DNA from: Bacteroidota bacterium | GTDB taxonomy: Bacteria > Bacteroidota > Ignavibacteria > Ignavibacteriales > Ignavibacteriaceae | Assembly: GCA_021813585.1 (NCBI GenBank) | Contig: JAKAJV010000046.1 | Location: 1 to 55,206 of the forward strand | Direction of reading: 5' to 3' | Length of the DNA stretch: 55,206 bases | In this document: positions 8,052 to 17,628 of the stretch, in pieces | Numbering within the stretch: position 1 is the stretch's first letter | How the letters are laid out: every line of letters starts with the position of its first letter | The notes under the pieces: generated by a model | What the model saw: the letters and a program-made list of their open reading frames with translations, nothing else | The model's database searches: none | Told to the model about the DNA's origin: nothing | Translations under genes and position numbers: made by a program

Positions 8052-10868
8052 ATGAAAATAGGAAAATTGCTGTTGGTATTGCTGCTTCCGTTTATATCGC
8101 TCAATGCGCAGGATTCCTTACAGACGTTCCTATCGGTAAGCGGGACGGGAGTTGAAAAATTTCTTGCCTCGCACCCGGAATACGACGGCAGAGGAACAAT
8201 TGCCCTAATTCTGGATACCGGTGTGGATATGGGTATTGACGGATTGACAAATACTTCAACCGGCGAGACAAAAGTTATAGACGTGCAGGACTTCTCCGGC
8301 GAAGGAGATATAAATTTATACGGATGTAAAACTACGGAAGAGAAAGGCAAGGCATACTTCTTTAACGAAGAGAAGAACTATAAAATTGCAGGCGCAGATA
8401 AATTAACTTTAAAAGCGCTGGACGATAAATATTATATCGGAGTACTAGAGGAAAGCAAGTTTAAGAATTCTAACTCGGGCGCCGAGGACTTAAACGGCAA
8501 CGGCTCCGTAAAAGATAAATATTTTGTTGTAGCCTTTCTTACAAAAGCTGACGGCGATACATGCTGGACGGCTTACTTCGATACAAACAGCAACGGCGAC
8601 CTTTCGGATGAGCACCAGGTTAGAAACTATAAAGAGAAATTCGATTCCTTCCGCATTCCGAATGAGAAGGGACTGCCGCAGCTTACCTTCGCAATAAATA
8701 TTTTTCCTGAGACAAAGAAAATCTCTCTTCATTTTGACGACGGAGCGCACGGCACTCATGTTGCAGGCATAGTTTCCGGCTGGCATATAGGCGGCACCTA
8801 TTTGAACGGCGTAGCACCCGGCGCAAAAATAATCAGCTTGAAGATTGGCAATAACAATTTTGCCGGCGGCGCTACGGTTACAGGCAGCATGAGGAATGCC
8901 TTTTTATATGCGGACAAAATCTCCAAAGAGAAAAAGGAGCCGTGCATAATAAATATGAGCTTCGGTATCGGTTCTGAAATTGAAGGCCGCTCTGATATGG
9001 AGATGTTTTTAGACAGCCTGCTTAAAAACAATCCTTACCTTTATGTCTGCCTATCCAACGGCAACGACGGCCCGGGTATATCAACGGCCGGCCTGCCTGC
9101 TTCCAGCGAGTATGTAATTTCATCCGGCGCTGCCCTTGCAAAGGAAGTAGGAAGAGACTTATACGGGACGACTCTAGACCGTGATATAATTCTTTATTTC
9201 AGCTCGCGCGGAGGTGAAGTAAGCAAGCCTGATATTTGCTCGCCCGGCGCCTGTACCTCCACAATTCCTAATTGGGCGGGCAACGACAGATTCTGGGGCA
9301 CGAGTATGGCGTCTCCTTATACAGCGGGAGTCGTATCGCTTCTGTTAAGCGCTGCCGAGAAGGAATATCCCGGCGTAAAAATTCCTTCGCAGCTTTTGTT
9401 TAAAGCGATTAGGAACGGCGGGGTGAGTATGGAAGGATATTCACATATCGACCAGGGCGGCGGATACATAAACGCGGTTAATGCATACAATCTACTTAAA
9501 AAATATATTGATGGGGACGAGATAAAAAATTTTGAGACCTATTCCGTCTCTTCCTTTGCACCCAATATGCCGGATGCAAGAGGAAGGAACCTTTATCTGC
9601 GGAACGGCAATTCACTTACCGGCGACGAAACATTTGGCTACAACATTAAGAGAAATAATTTCCAGAAGTCGGACAAGTTTTACAGGATATACAATATTAA
9701 AAGCGACAGCGATTGGCTGATCCCGATCCAGAAAAAAACTTACATCCGGAACAACCAGCCTGCTGCCGTATCCGTAAAAATAGATAAGAGCAAGCTGAAC
9801 GCCCCCGGGCTTTACACGGGAAAGATAACCGGCGTAAGAGACGATAAAACCAAAACCGATGAATTTGATTTACTGGCTACTGTCGTTATCCCCTACCAAT
9901 TCAACGAGCCGAACGGTTATTCATTAAACCTTATTAACGAATCCGTTGACAAAGGAATGATTAAAAGGTATTTTCTAGAACTGCCGGCAGGGCAAACATG
10001 CATGCGTGTAAATTTATCTGCAATTAAAAAGCAGTACGCCAGGTGCAGGTACAGGCTGTTCGATCAAAACGGCGCAGAGGTTGAGATATCTCCTCTTCTG
10101 AACTCACAAAACGAAGCCGCTGCTGTCGGGAATTCTTATTATTACCTAACGCCCGGAGTTTACGAACTGGATATTGAAGGCTTCTTACAGGCCGATAAAA
10201 TTTCCGTCTATAATCTCGCGGTTGAATTCTACGGAATAAACCGCGTAGACAACGCCAAGCTGGATGAATTGAATAATAAAATCGATATTGTGAATTTGTA
10301 TAATAAGCCTGGTTCATATAATTTAACCGGCAAAATTTTAGGCTATCAAAGTGAATCTTCCGTAATATTGAAATCATCCGGAGAGTTCACTTTACCTTTT
10401 ATGCTGATGAAAAAAGAATCTTCTAAAGAATTCAAAATAAATTTGAGCAAGGAAGATTTTAACAAGGTTACCGACTTTTCGATGATCATTTACGATAAAG
10501 ACGGCAAGGCAATTGAGAAGAACGGATTGAGCTACAGAAACGGCTCGATACGTATAGATAACAATTTTAAACCGGATAGCGTAAGCCTTACACTGGCTTT
10601 AGTCCCTGCTTTTACAAATCAGCCCGATGAGCTGAGAGTGAGCCTGCAGAACGTAACTATGTTTGATACTCCTCAGCCTTTTCCGGTAAAGGACAATAAA
10701 AGGAATAATTCGGTACTGTACCCGGAAATTCAAAGGACGCTGGAATGCAGCATGCAAAAGGACAGACCGGGTATACCAAATAATTCAATCAGGTTCGGAA
10801 AAATTTATTTCGAGTCCTCGGCAACAAAAAAAGTGGATTGTGAAATTCCAATACTATTCAACTTTTAA
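8052..10868 (+). CDS. Secreted subtilisin-like protease, tripeptidyl-peptidase II-like
   Basis: 938 residues with a short signal peptide ending NAQ, behind a GGTGG ribosome site. The S8 triad is complete: Asp55 in LILDTGVD, His233 in HGTHVAG and Ser418 in GTSMASPYTAG, with the oxyanion asparagine in SNGNDGPG. The roughly 175-residue insert between Asp and His is far longer than in ordinary subtilisins and is the mark of the tripeptidyl-peptidase II / pyrolysin branch. The C-terminal 450 residues are beta-rich. There is no T9SS sorting signal, so the protein is probably periplasmic. The next gene, only 14 bases downstream, is an oligopeptide transporter, which suggests that peptides made here are imported by it. 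Confidence 0.88.
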   Translation: MKIGKLLLVLLLPFISLNAQDSLQTFLSVSGTGVEKFLASHPEYDGRGTIALILDTGVDMGIDGLTNTSTGETKVIDVQDFSGEGDINLYGCKTTEEKGKAYFFNEEKNYKIAGADKLTLKALDDKYYIGVLEESKFKNSNSGAEDLNGNGSVKDKYFVVAFLTKADGDTCWTAYFDTNSNGDLSDEHQVRNYKEKFDSFRIPNEKGLPQLTFAINIFPETKKISLHFDDGAHGTHVAGIVSGWHIGGTYLNGVAPGAKIISLKIGNNNFAGGATVTGSMRNAFLYADKISKEKKEPCIINMSFGIGSEIEGRSDMEMFLDSLLKNNPYLYVCLSNGNDGPGISTAGLPASSEYVISSGAALAKEVGRDLYGTTLDRDIILYFSSRGGEVSKPDICSPGACTSTIPNWAGNDRFWGTSMASPYTAGVVSLLLSAAEKEYPGVKIPSQLLFKAIRNGGVSMEGYSHIDQGGGYINAVNAYNLLKKYIDGDEIKNFETYSVSSFAPNMPDARGRNLYLRNGNSLTGDETFGYNIKRNNFQKSDKFYRIYNIKSDSDWLIPIQKKTYIRNNQPAAVSVKIDKSKLNAPGLYTGKITGVRDDKTKTDEFDLLATVVIPYQFNEPNGYSLNLINESVDKGMIKRYFLELPAGQTCMRVNLSAIKKQYARCRYRLFDQNGAEVEISPLLNSQNEAAAVGNSYYYLTPGVYELDIEGFLQADKISVYNLAVEFYGINRVDNAKLDELNNKIDIVNLYNKPGSYNLTGKILGYQSESSVILKSSGEFTLPFMLMKKESSKEFKINLSKEDFNKVTDFSMIIYDKDGKAIEKNGLSYRNGSIRIDNNFKPDSVSLTLALVPAFTNQPDELRVSLQNVTMFDTPQPFPVKDNKRNNSVLYPEIQRTLECSMQKDRPGIPNNSIRFGKIYFESSATKKVDCEIPILFNF

Positions 10869-10882
10869 AGGAAGAACTGCTT

Positions 10883-12874
10883 ATGAGCGAATCAATGAAT
10901 AATCAACAGAATCAAAAGGGGCTGCCTGAGAATGCATACACAGAGTTAAAGCCGGGAGAAGAGTATGTACCGGTAATGTCTCCGCATTCAGTAGTACCCG
11001 AAGTTAGTTTTTATTCGGTTATTACCGGTTTAGTTATGGCTGTAATTTTCTCGGCGGCAGCGGCATACCTCGGCCTAAAGATAGGCCAGGTGTTCGAAGC
11101 CGCTATACCGATAGCTATTATCGCTGTCGGACTATCGGCATCCACCAGAAGGAAGAACGCGCTGGGTGAAAACGTAATTATCCAGTCCATCGGCTCCACA
11201 TCCGGTGCGGTTGTAGCCGGTGCTATTTTTACCATACCCGCACTATACATACTTAACCTTAACGCGGAGTTTTATAAAATATTCTTGGCGTCGCTCTTCG
11301 GCGGAGTATTGGGAATTTTGTTCCTTATTCCCTTTAGAAAATATTTTGTAAAAGATATGCACGGCAAATACCCATTCCCGGAAGCCACGGCAACAACCGA
11401 GATTTTAGTTGCGGGAGAAAAAGGCGGAAGCCAGGCGATGGTTCTTGTGGTAAGCGGTATTATAGGCGGACTTTATGATTTCATCGTCGCTTCGGTCGGG
11501 TGGTGGAATGAAGTATTCTCGTCCAGAGTTATTCCGTTTGGAGAAAGGCTTGCCGATAAGACGAAGATAGTATTCAGAATGGATGTAGGCGCTGCAATAA
11601 TGGGACTCGGCTACATAATCGGCTTAAGATATGCCGCCATTATTTGCGCCGGTTCTTTTGTTGCATGGTATGTGCTTATTCCGCTCGTTGCTTATATAGG
11701 CCAGGGGTTAACAACTACTCTCGGGTCTAATATTACGCTGCTTGTAAAAGATATGTCGGCCGAACAAATCTTTGCCAATTATGTCAGGCATATAGGAATC
11801 GGCGGCATTGCAATGGCCGGGATAATCGGAATTATTAAATCCTCAAAAATTATAGGCTCGGCATTCTCACTAGCCGTAAAAGAAATTATAGGCGCCAAAG
11901 CTGTAGTTGAAGATAAGCTTAGAACTCACCGCGACCTGACGATGAAGGTTATCGCGGTTTCAATAGTTGTTACCGCCGTAATAATATTTTTGTTCTTCCT
12001 GCTTGGAGTTGTTAATACCTGGCTCTACGCTTTAATAGGGCTTTTAATTGTACTGATTATTTCATTCCTATTTACCACTGTAGCTGCAACCGCAATTGCA
12101 ATTGTAGGTACAAACCCGGTATCGGGAATGACGCTGATGACATTAATTTTATCGTCGATAATCTTAGTTTCAATCGGGCTAAACGGTACCTCCGGAATGA
12201 TTGCCGCACTCTTAATAGGCGGGGTAGTTTGTACCGCGCTGTCAATGTCCGGTAGCTTTATAACCGATTTGAAAATCGGATACTGGCTCGGATCGTCGCC
12301 TTACAAACAGGAGACCTGGAAATTTTTAGGCACGCTGGTTTCCGCGGCAACCGTTGGCTATGTTATTTTACTCCTCAATAATATTTACGGATTTACGGGA
12401 CAGAATGCGCTTGTAGCTCCGCAGGCTAATGCGATGGCTGCGGTAATACAGCCCTTAATGGCTAACGAGCCGGCCCCATGGATTCTATATGCGGCAGGCG
12501 GCTTAATGGCATTAATACTAACGATGATAGGAGTGCCTGCACTTGCATTTGCACTCGGCATGTATATACCTCTGCATTTGAATACGCCCCTGCTGGTGGG
12601 AGGTTTGATTGCTTACTTCGTTTCCACCAGAAGCAAAAACCAAAAATTGAATAAAGCCAGGGGTGAAAGAGGAACCTTAATAGCTTCCGGATTTATTGCC
12701 GGTGGTGCTTTAATGGGGGTTGTAAGTGCTCTGCTTAGAAAGTTCAATGTGAATTTAATGGTTAGTCAGGCCTGGGTCGATTCGCATTCCGCCGAGCTGG
12801 TAGGCTTAATTGCATTTGCAATACTTTGTGCATATGTAATATGGGATGCAATGAGAGCGAAAGCGGAGGCGTAA
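10883..12874 (+). CDS. OPT-family oligopeptide transporter
   Basis: 663 residues with about 14-16 hydrophobic segments. The N-terminal stretch ELKPGEEYVPVM, followed by VVPEVSFYSVITGLVMAV, is characteristic of bacterial OPT proteins. So is the internal FPEATATTEILVAGEKGG segment. Members move oligopeptides (or metal chelates in the YSL branch) through the inner membrane using the proton gradient. It starts 14 bases after the subtilase gene with a good AAGGA ribosome site, so the two form an operon, and it is followed by a strong terminator at 12983. Peptides are therefore the more likely substrate; the exact cargo cannot be read. Confidence 0.88.
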   Translation: MSESMNNQQNQKGLPENAYTELKPGEEYVPVMSPHSVVPEVSFYSVITGLVMAVIFSAAAAYLGLKIGQVFEAAIPIAIIAVGLSASTRRKNALGENVIIQSIGSTSGAVVAGAIFTIPALYILNLNAEFYKIFLASLFGGVLGILFLIPFRKYFVKDMHGKYPFPEATATTEILVAGEKGGSQAMVLVVSGIIGGLYDFIVASVGWWNEVFSSRVIPFGERLADKTKIVFRMDVGAAIMGLGYIIGLRYAAIICAGSFVAWYVLIPLVAYIGQGLTTTLGSNITLLVKDMSAEQIFANYVRHIGIGGIAMAGIIGIIKSSKIIGSAFSLAVKEIIGAKAVVEDKLRTHRDLTMKVIAVSIVVTAVIIFLFFLLGVVNTWLYALIGLLIVLIISFLFTTVAATAIAIVGTNPVSGMTLMTLILSSIILVSIGLNGTSGMIAALLIGGVVCTALSMSGSFITDLKIGYWLGSSPYKQETWKFLGTLVSAATVGYVILLLNNIYGFTGQNALVAPQANAMAAVIQPLMANEPAPWILYAAGGLMALILTMIGVPALAFALGMYIPLHLNTPLLVGGLIAYFVSTRSKNQKLNKARGERGTLIASGFIAGGALMGVVSALLRKFNVNLMVSQAWVDSHSAELVGLIAFAILCAYVIWDAMRAKAEA

Positions 12875-12982
12875 TAAATTTATCGGCAAAGTATTTCGGA
12901 TTTAATGACTTTGTTAAATTGCTAAGTTGTTTATAACAATTTGTAAATTTATTTGAACATTGTTAAAGGTAAAAGAATTATT

Positions 12983-13017
12983 AAAACGGCACTCCCTTTT
13001 ACAGTGAGTTCCGTTTT
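12983..13017 (+). terminator. Rho-independent terminator after the OPT gene
   Basis: AAAACGG (83-89) pairs with CCGTTTT (11-17), with an inner ACTC/GAGT stem and a loop of about 9 bases. The 3' arm ends in TTTT followed by ATATTTT. It ends the subtilase-OPT transcript and separates it from the small gene at 13072. The structure is symmetrical enough to work in both directions. Confidence 0.7.
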
Positions 13018-13071
13018 ATATTTTCATTCATATTTTTATTATTTTTGTTCGAACTTTAGCCTAATGAATAT

Positions 13072-13284
13072 ATGAATAAACAATTAGATAAAATTAAATT
13101 ATCAAAAAGAATTACTCACTCTTCGTTAAATGAAAAAGTTGACGATACGGAGTACTGGCGTTTGAAATCTCCGGAAGAAAGATTTGAAGCCATAGAATTA
13201 CTAAGGCAAATATTTTATAATTATGATCCGGCTACCGCAAGACTTCAAAGAGTTATTGAATCTGCTGAACTCCGAAAAAGTTAA
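13072..13284 (+). CDS. Small protein usually paired with an MNT-type nucleotidyltransferase
   Basis: 70 residues. The core DTEYWRLKSPEERFEAIELLRQIFYNYDP, followed by RLQRVIES, matches the small upstream partner found before stand-alone nucleotidyltransferase genes in many Bacteroidota and Ignavibacteria genomes (often labelled toxin-antitoxin subunit). The nucleotidyltransferase that should follow overlaps its 3' end but is truncated after about 25 codons. This gene is therefore an orphan half-module. Its family is recognised from memory of the motif; its function is unknown. Confidence 0.6.
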   Translation: MNKQLDKIKLSKRITHSSLNEKVDDTEYWRLKSPEERFEAIELLRQIFYNYDPATARLQRVIESAELRKS

Positions 13285-13297
13285 ATACTTTTTATTT
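13223..13297 (+). pseudogene. Truncated 5' end of a nucleotidyltransferase gene
   Basis: The frame starting at 13223 reads MIRLPQDFKELLNLLNSEK then VKYFLF. This is the typical N-terminus of the nucleotidyltransferase partner of the small gene it overlaps (family members continue with a glycine-rich GG-x-A-V-x-x-H-G segment). Here it stops being recognisable at about 13297, exactly where the 3' end of the convergent dienelactone hydrolase gene begins (13292). The rest of the gene, including all catalytic residues, is gone. Confidence 0.6.
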
Positions 13298-14095
13298 CAT
13301 CAAATTCTTATCTATAAAAGCATAAATTACTTTCCATGCGGCGTCTGCTTGTTTTTTACCGTAACCGTTTTTATTCCCGGGATTCATGAATGCATGACCC
13401 ATTCCCTCGTAAAAATGAACGCTCGTCTTTAACCCTGCTTTCTTTGCCGCCTTCTCAAAGCCTTTAACATAAGACTCGGGAAATACCTGGTCCTTTGTGC
13501 CGTAAACGCAAAGAACAGGGCAGTGAATTTTTTTTAGTTCTTTTGCATCGCTGGACAAGCTGCCGTAATTTACAACGCAAGCCGCCAGTCTCGGCTCGTT
13601 TAATGCAGTCTGGAATGAATACCCGCCTCCGAAGCACCAGCCGATTGAACCGATCTTCTTCTTATTAACTTGAGGCAGGGAGTTTAAGTAGTTGTATGCT
13701 GCTTTTAAATCTTCAACGGCTCTTTCTTTCGGAAGGTTTTTGCTTAGTTCCGCAGCTACTTTGGGATCCGAAGTTACTTCACCTCTAAACAAATCTACGG
13801 CCAGCGCTGCATAGCCTTTCTTTGCGAATTCCTCGGCGTTGCTTTTCATCCAGGGTGTAAGCCCCCACCATTCATGCACTACTATTAATGCGGGGAACGG
13901 CCCTTTACCTTCCGGCATTACAAGGTAGCCGCTTACCGTATCGCTGCCGCTTAAATATTTTACCGTCATCGCTTTTACCTTAAATTCTTTCTCATTCATT
14001 TTATTCATCCGGTTTTTTGATTGCCCCAAAATAATCCCGCAGTAAGCTAAACATATAAACATAACTCTAATGTAAAATTGAAAAGGGTTTTTCAT
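13292..14095 (-). CDS. Dienelactone hydrolase family protein (exported)
   Basis: 267 residues. The family triad is visible: Cys154 in GWCFGG, Asp202 in YGTKDQVFP and His234 in GMGHAFMNPG. A preceding HEWWGL strand-turn is also typical. Dienelactone hydrolases cleave cyclic esters such as 4-carboxymethylenebut-2-en-4-olide, but environmental members act on many small esters, so the substrate is open. The N-terminal 25 residues are hydrophobic (VMFICLAYCGIILG) and look like a signal peptide or anchor. An AGGAG ribosome site at the right distance supports the start at 14095; later methionines at residues 30, 33 and 34 would give a cytoplasmic form. Confidence 0.85.
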   Translation of the reverse strand: MKNPFQFYIRVMFICLAYCGIILGQSKNRMNKMNEKEFKVKAMTVKYLSGSDTVSGYLVMPEGKGPFPALIVVHEWWGLTPWMKSNAEEFAKKGYAALAVDLFRGEVTSDPKVAAELSKNLPKERAVEDLKAAYNYLNSLPQVNKKKIGSIGWCFGGGYSFQTALNEPRLAACVVNYGSLSSDAKELKKIHCPVLCVYGTKDQVFPESYVKGFEKAAKKAGLKTSVHFYEGMGHAFMNPGNKNGYGKKQADAAWKVIYAFIDKNLMK

Positions 14096-14564
14096 ACACG
14101 CTCCTCTTAAAACAATTAAATAAAATATTTTGAAATTTGTTGTGGCGTAATGTCGATTTTAATTCAGGAATCCGCTGCGCTATAATATTAGACCTTCAGT
14201 TTTAAAGCAACAAAGTAATTCAAAGATTTAAATTCTGTGAGATAAAATACCAAGCATAGCGAATCTGCTAAAGTATCACTTTACACTATACTTTTTACCC
14301 AACGTTCTCCTCACCAAGCTGACTGCCCTCAGCCAGTTACCTCTTTTTCATACGACGCTGAATTCAATGAAGCAAAGATTACTGTGCTTATCTTTTTATG
14401 ATATTGTAATATATGAGTCCAATCTAGAAAGCCGAAAACTCTAAACGTCATTCACACAAAACCTGCCGGTGAACCTTTGGCATGTAGACGTTTCGCATAA
14501 TTAAGATTCGGCTCACACTTGTAATTAAGCTTCGCTTTGACGAAGTAAGATGTGAAATAAATTT
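14096..14564. other. Gene-free stretch between the hydrolase and the metalloprotease
   Basis: About 470 bases with no credible reading frame on either strand and no recognisable RNA. A small hairpin (CTTCG/CGAAG) lies near 14530. It must contain the promoter of neither neighbour's coding start except that of the hydrolase gene, whose start lies at its left edge. The rest looks like decayed sequence. Confidence 0.4.
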
Positions 14565-14585
14565 CCCCTTCCCTTGGGGAAGGGG
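14565..14585 (-). terminator. Palindrome CCCCTTCCC/GGGAAGGGG after the metalloprotease gene
   Basis: A 9-bp G/C-rich stem with a 3-base loop sits 9 bases beyond the stop of the reverse-strand metalloprotease gene. On that strand it is followed by the A/T-rich AAATTTATTT, so it could terminate transcription. It also resembles the end hairpins of the 152-bp repeat found at 40877 and 54816, so it may be a remnant of such an element. Confidence 0.45.
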
Positions 14586-14593
14586 ATGGGCTG

Positions 14594-17383
14594 TTATTTA
14601 AGCAGCAGCATTTTTTTACTTATACTAAAATTTCTGCCGCTAAGCTTGTACACATAAATGCCGCTTGGTAAATTGCTGCCGGAAAAGATTACCGTATGTT
14701 CTCCTTCGCTTTGTATACCCTCTACAAGCTTTGCTACTTCCTTACCTAATACATTGTAAACTTTAAGTGTAACCTGGTCTCTTTCTTTTAAGCTGTACGT
14801 TATTGTGGTTGCCGGGTTGAACGGATTCGGATATGCTTCACTTAGATATTGATCAGCAGATTTTACAGTTTCGGAATTTTTATTCTTATTCGGTCTGTTA
14901 TAAATATCTACCTTCTCTCCCATATTTATTTGAGCGAACAAAGTAAGGTCTTCGTCCGGGTAAACGGCTTTCATCCTTGTTAAATACTTAACTGCCAAAT
15001 CCGGGTTGTTTTCTATCTGACTATAATAGCTAACCAGATCATACAAGGCTGCTAATTCATTTGACGAACTGGGATAGTTGTTAACTACTTCAGTATTATA
15101 CTTTACCATATCAGTATAATTGTTGGTAAGAGCGGCGCCTCTTGCTAGCAGTCTTACTGCAAATGGTCTTAGCGAATCGCTTGCCGGTCTGCGATATAGT
15201 TCTTGAACTAAATCAACATAATCTTTTGTAGGCTCAAATGATTTACTACTTGAATCTTTAGTTTGCTGCTCTTGTATGGAGAAGTTATAAAAGCTAAGAA
15301 GGGAAAGAGGAGAATATTTCTTATCGAACTTACCGTTTATAATCGACTTCAATAAATCTTTGGCCGTCTTATAATCCTTCTTATTACCGTATGAATGAGC
15401 CTGATGATAAAGGTTGGGAATATCTTCATCTTCTACATTCAAAATAGCAGCATAATCCTTAGAGGCTGAAATCTTCCCCATACACGAAGAGCCGGGATTA
15501 GGATCATCGGCCAAAGGGTTGTTAGCGGAAATCTCTGAGGTACCGTCTGCATAAGTTGCCGGATAAGGTGAACCCCAATAATTATTTTCTGCAACTATGC
15601 TTGAATTATTAACGGCTTCCATATCTGGCAGATCGCTGCCGAAGATGCTATTGTATCCGCCTCCATCGGAACCCGCATAAACATCCGAGTAATTTTCTGC
15701 TTTGAAAAGAGGAGTTGAAGAACAGGTTATCGCATTATAACCGCTTCCGCCGGCTCTATAACCAAAGCTTGGATCGCCCGATGAAATAATTATCCCATGT
15801 CCATTTCCTGTTATCATATTGTGAAGCAGAATAGGCGAAGTATTATTTAAGAACATTGCATAGCCGCTGTTATTTATTAATGTATCATTCTCCCATGGCG
15901 AATTTGCGTTAACATTTTCTGCATGAATGCCGTAATTGGAATTGTTATAAATGGAATTACCCGAAATTGCAGCAGTTGAACCGCTAAGGTTTATTCCCGT
16001 CCCGTTATTTGATATTGTACTACCGGATATATTTACACTGGAGTTATTAATGATTGAAAGCCCGTAAAGAGAATTGTTAGTTATTGTATTATCCGAGCAA
16101 TTAATACTTGCACCGGTAGTAGCATAAATTCCGCATTGAGCATCCTTAATGGTGCATCCTTGTATAGAGCCGCTGCTGCCGCTGTAAAAGCTTATGCTGT
16201 TCCAGGAACCGGCAGAACCGTTACCCTGGAATGTAGCACTACTTGCTGTAAGAGTACCGTAAATACTAAAGGAAACACCGTTTTGAAAATAAATATTTGT
16301 ACCCGGTTGAACGGTTAAGGTTATACCATTTGCAACAGATATATTTCCTGTAATATTAATTGTTCCCTGCCACCATTCATCAGCATCAATAGTACCTGAT
16401 GTAGTATGATGAGGTTCAAAACCTGCTATATATGAAGCATAATCATCTATTGCTCTGGCACAATAATTAGAATCAATTGTACCCATAGGGTTATTTAATT
16501 GATCCAATACATATGGATTTGAAAAATATGGCTTCCTTGTATATTTATTTCCATAATCAAACTGTGCTGTTGACATTATAGTGCAAAAGTTACCTTCTTG
16601 CCCATCTAGCTTTCCAAAAGTCCATTTATATCCATGTGCAAATAAATATGGTTCACTATCGGGATCGCTGTCATGCCTACAGCCAAATAAATGGCCTAAT
16701 TCATGTGCAAAAGAATAATAACTAACAGCCTTTTCTGCTTTTACAACACAAAATGCATCGCTAAATTCAGATCCAATGGAAGCGGCTCTGCCGTTTGAAT
16801 TAAGAGTGTTTACCAAAAGCACGCATACATCCGCATCATATTGATTTCTTAAACTGTGTATTTCATCCATATAGCCGTCATTTTTAGTCATAAAACGGTA
16901 TACATCAATAGAATCGTTTCCGCTTTCTGTGTAAGTTAATTGCTGGTAACCTACAACATCAATGCTAGAGGATACTAAACTGTTTTGAAAAGCTCGGTTT
17001 GTTGTAAGTTCACAATCGCTTACAAGATTATCAATATTATAATTTTGTGCAACAGCAGAGGTGTAAGCAACAAAAACTTTTATAGTTGCCGCGGAAAGAG
17101 CCGAATTGACTGATGTATTTTGAGTTGTTTTGTTAAGTTTTTTAATACTGCCGTAATCATTCGGGTTTTCATGTTTTGCTATTTCGTTTAAGTCAACCTC
17201 GGATACAAAATAAAAACCGTCTTCAAGGAACTCAATACTATAAAAACTTTCTTTATACCAAACGGACGCGCCCATTCCCTTTGAGGAACATGACAATATT
17301 CCACAACCACCTTCTTTAAGCTCAATTTCATATGCTTGAATTCCATACCTATTTTTCCCAAAATCTTTCGTTATTTCAAATTT
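14594..17383 (-). CDS. T9SS-exported metzincin metalloprotease with beta-helix (5' end broken)
   Basis: The open part encodes up to about 929 residues after an in-frame TAA at 17384-17386. The zinc motif HELGHLFGCRH (H-E-x2-H-x2-G-x2-H) and the downstream Met-turn CTIMS mark a reprolysin-like metzincin. A right-handed beta-helix region follows, made of repeated NxxSxNxxxG-type turns, then a helical TPR-like region. At the end is a T9SS type A sorting domain (YPNPFNPATTITY...GIYVYKL). No ATG or signal peptide is in this frame. The natural signal peptide lies upstream at 17555-17617, beyond stops. Whether the gene is expressed depends on whether the breaks are real. Confidence 0.8.
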   Translation of the reverse strand, partial: KFEITKDFGKNRYGIQAYEIELKEGGCGILSCSSKGMGASVWYKESFYSIEFLEDGFYFVSEVDLNEIAKHENPNDYGSIKKLNKTTQNTSVNSALSAATIKVFVAYTSAVAQNYNIDNLVSDCELTTNRAFQNSLVSSSIDVVGYQQLTYTESGNDSIDVYRFMTKNDGYMDEIHSLRNQYDADVCVLLVNTLNSNGRAASIGSEFSDAFCVVKAEKAVSYYSFAHELGHLFGCRHDSDPDSEPYLFAHGYKWTFGKLDGQEGNFCTIMSTAQFDYGNKYTRKPYFSNPYVLDQLNNPMGTIDSNYCARAIDDYASYIAGFEPHHTTSGTIDADEWWQGTINITGNISVANGITLTVQPGTNIYFQNGVSFSIYGTLTASSATFQGNGSAGSWNSISFYSGSSGSIQGCTIKDAQCGIYATTGASINCSDNTITNNSLYGLSIINNSSVNISGSTISNNGTGINLSGSTAAISGNSIYNNSNYGIHAENVNANSPWENDTLINNSGYAMFLNNTSPILLHNMITGNGHGIIISSGDPSFGYRAGGSGYNAITCSSTPLFKAENYSDVYAGSDGGGYNSIFGSDLPDMEAVNNSSIVAENNYWGSPYPATYADGTSEISANNPLADDPNPGSSCMGKISASKDYAAILNVEDEDIPNLYHQAHSYGNKKDYKTAKDLLKSIINGKFDKKYSPLSLLSFYNFSIQEQQTKDSSSKSFEPTKDYVDLVQELYRRPASDSLRPFAVRLLARGAALTNNYTDMVKYNTEVVNNYPSSSNELAALYDLVSYYSQIENNPDLAVKYLTRMKAVYPDEDLTLFAQINMGEKVDIYNRPNKNKNSETVKSADQYLSEAYPNPFNPATTITYSLKERDQVTLKVYNVLGKEVAKLVEGIQSEGEHTVIFSGSNLPSGIYVYKLSGRNFSISKKMLLLK

Positions 17384-17617
17384 TTATCAAAAATATTGAA
17401 TATCCCCTTGAAATTTTTCAAAAAGACAATGTTAGATTTTAATTGGACAGTTTCCCATTGTTTTATTGCCTCTCTCGTTTTTAAATCTTTCTATCTTTTC
17501 TCTAATACTTTTTACAGAAATATTATTTGTAATTGTCTTTTCAAACAGATTTTCTTGAGCTAATATTAAATTATAGCACAGCATTAAAGCAACAAGAATA
17601 ACAAATAACTTTTTCAT
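17384..17617 (-). pseudogene. Detached signal-peptide end of the metalloprotease gene
   Basis: From an ATG at 17617 with a strong AGGAGAAACGGAA ribosome site, the frame encodes a good signal peptide (MKKLFVILVALMLCYNLILA, then QENLFEK) and runs to TAA at 17432. The same frame has further stops at 17384-17389 before joining the protease frame. A second frame bridges the gap without stops (reading VQLKSNIVFLKNFKGIFNIF). The simplest reading is therefore two small compensating indels near 17450 and 17380 in an originally continuous gene of about 1008 codons. Confidence 0.6.
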
Positions 17618-17628
17618 TTCCGTTTCTC

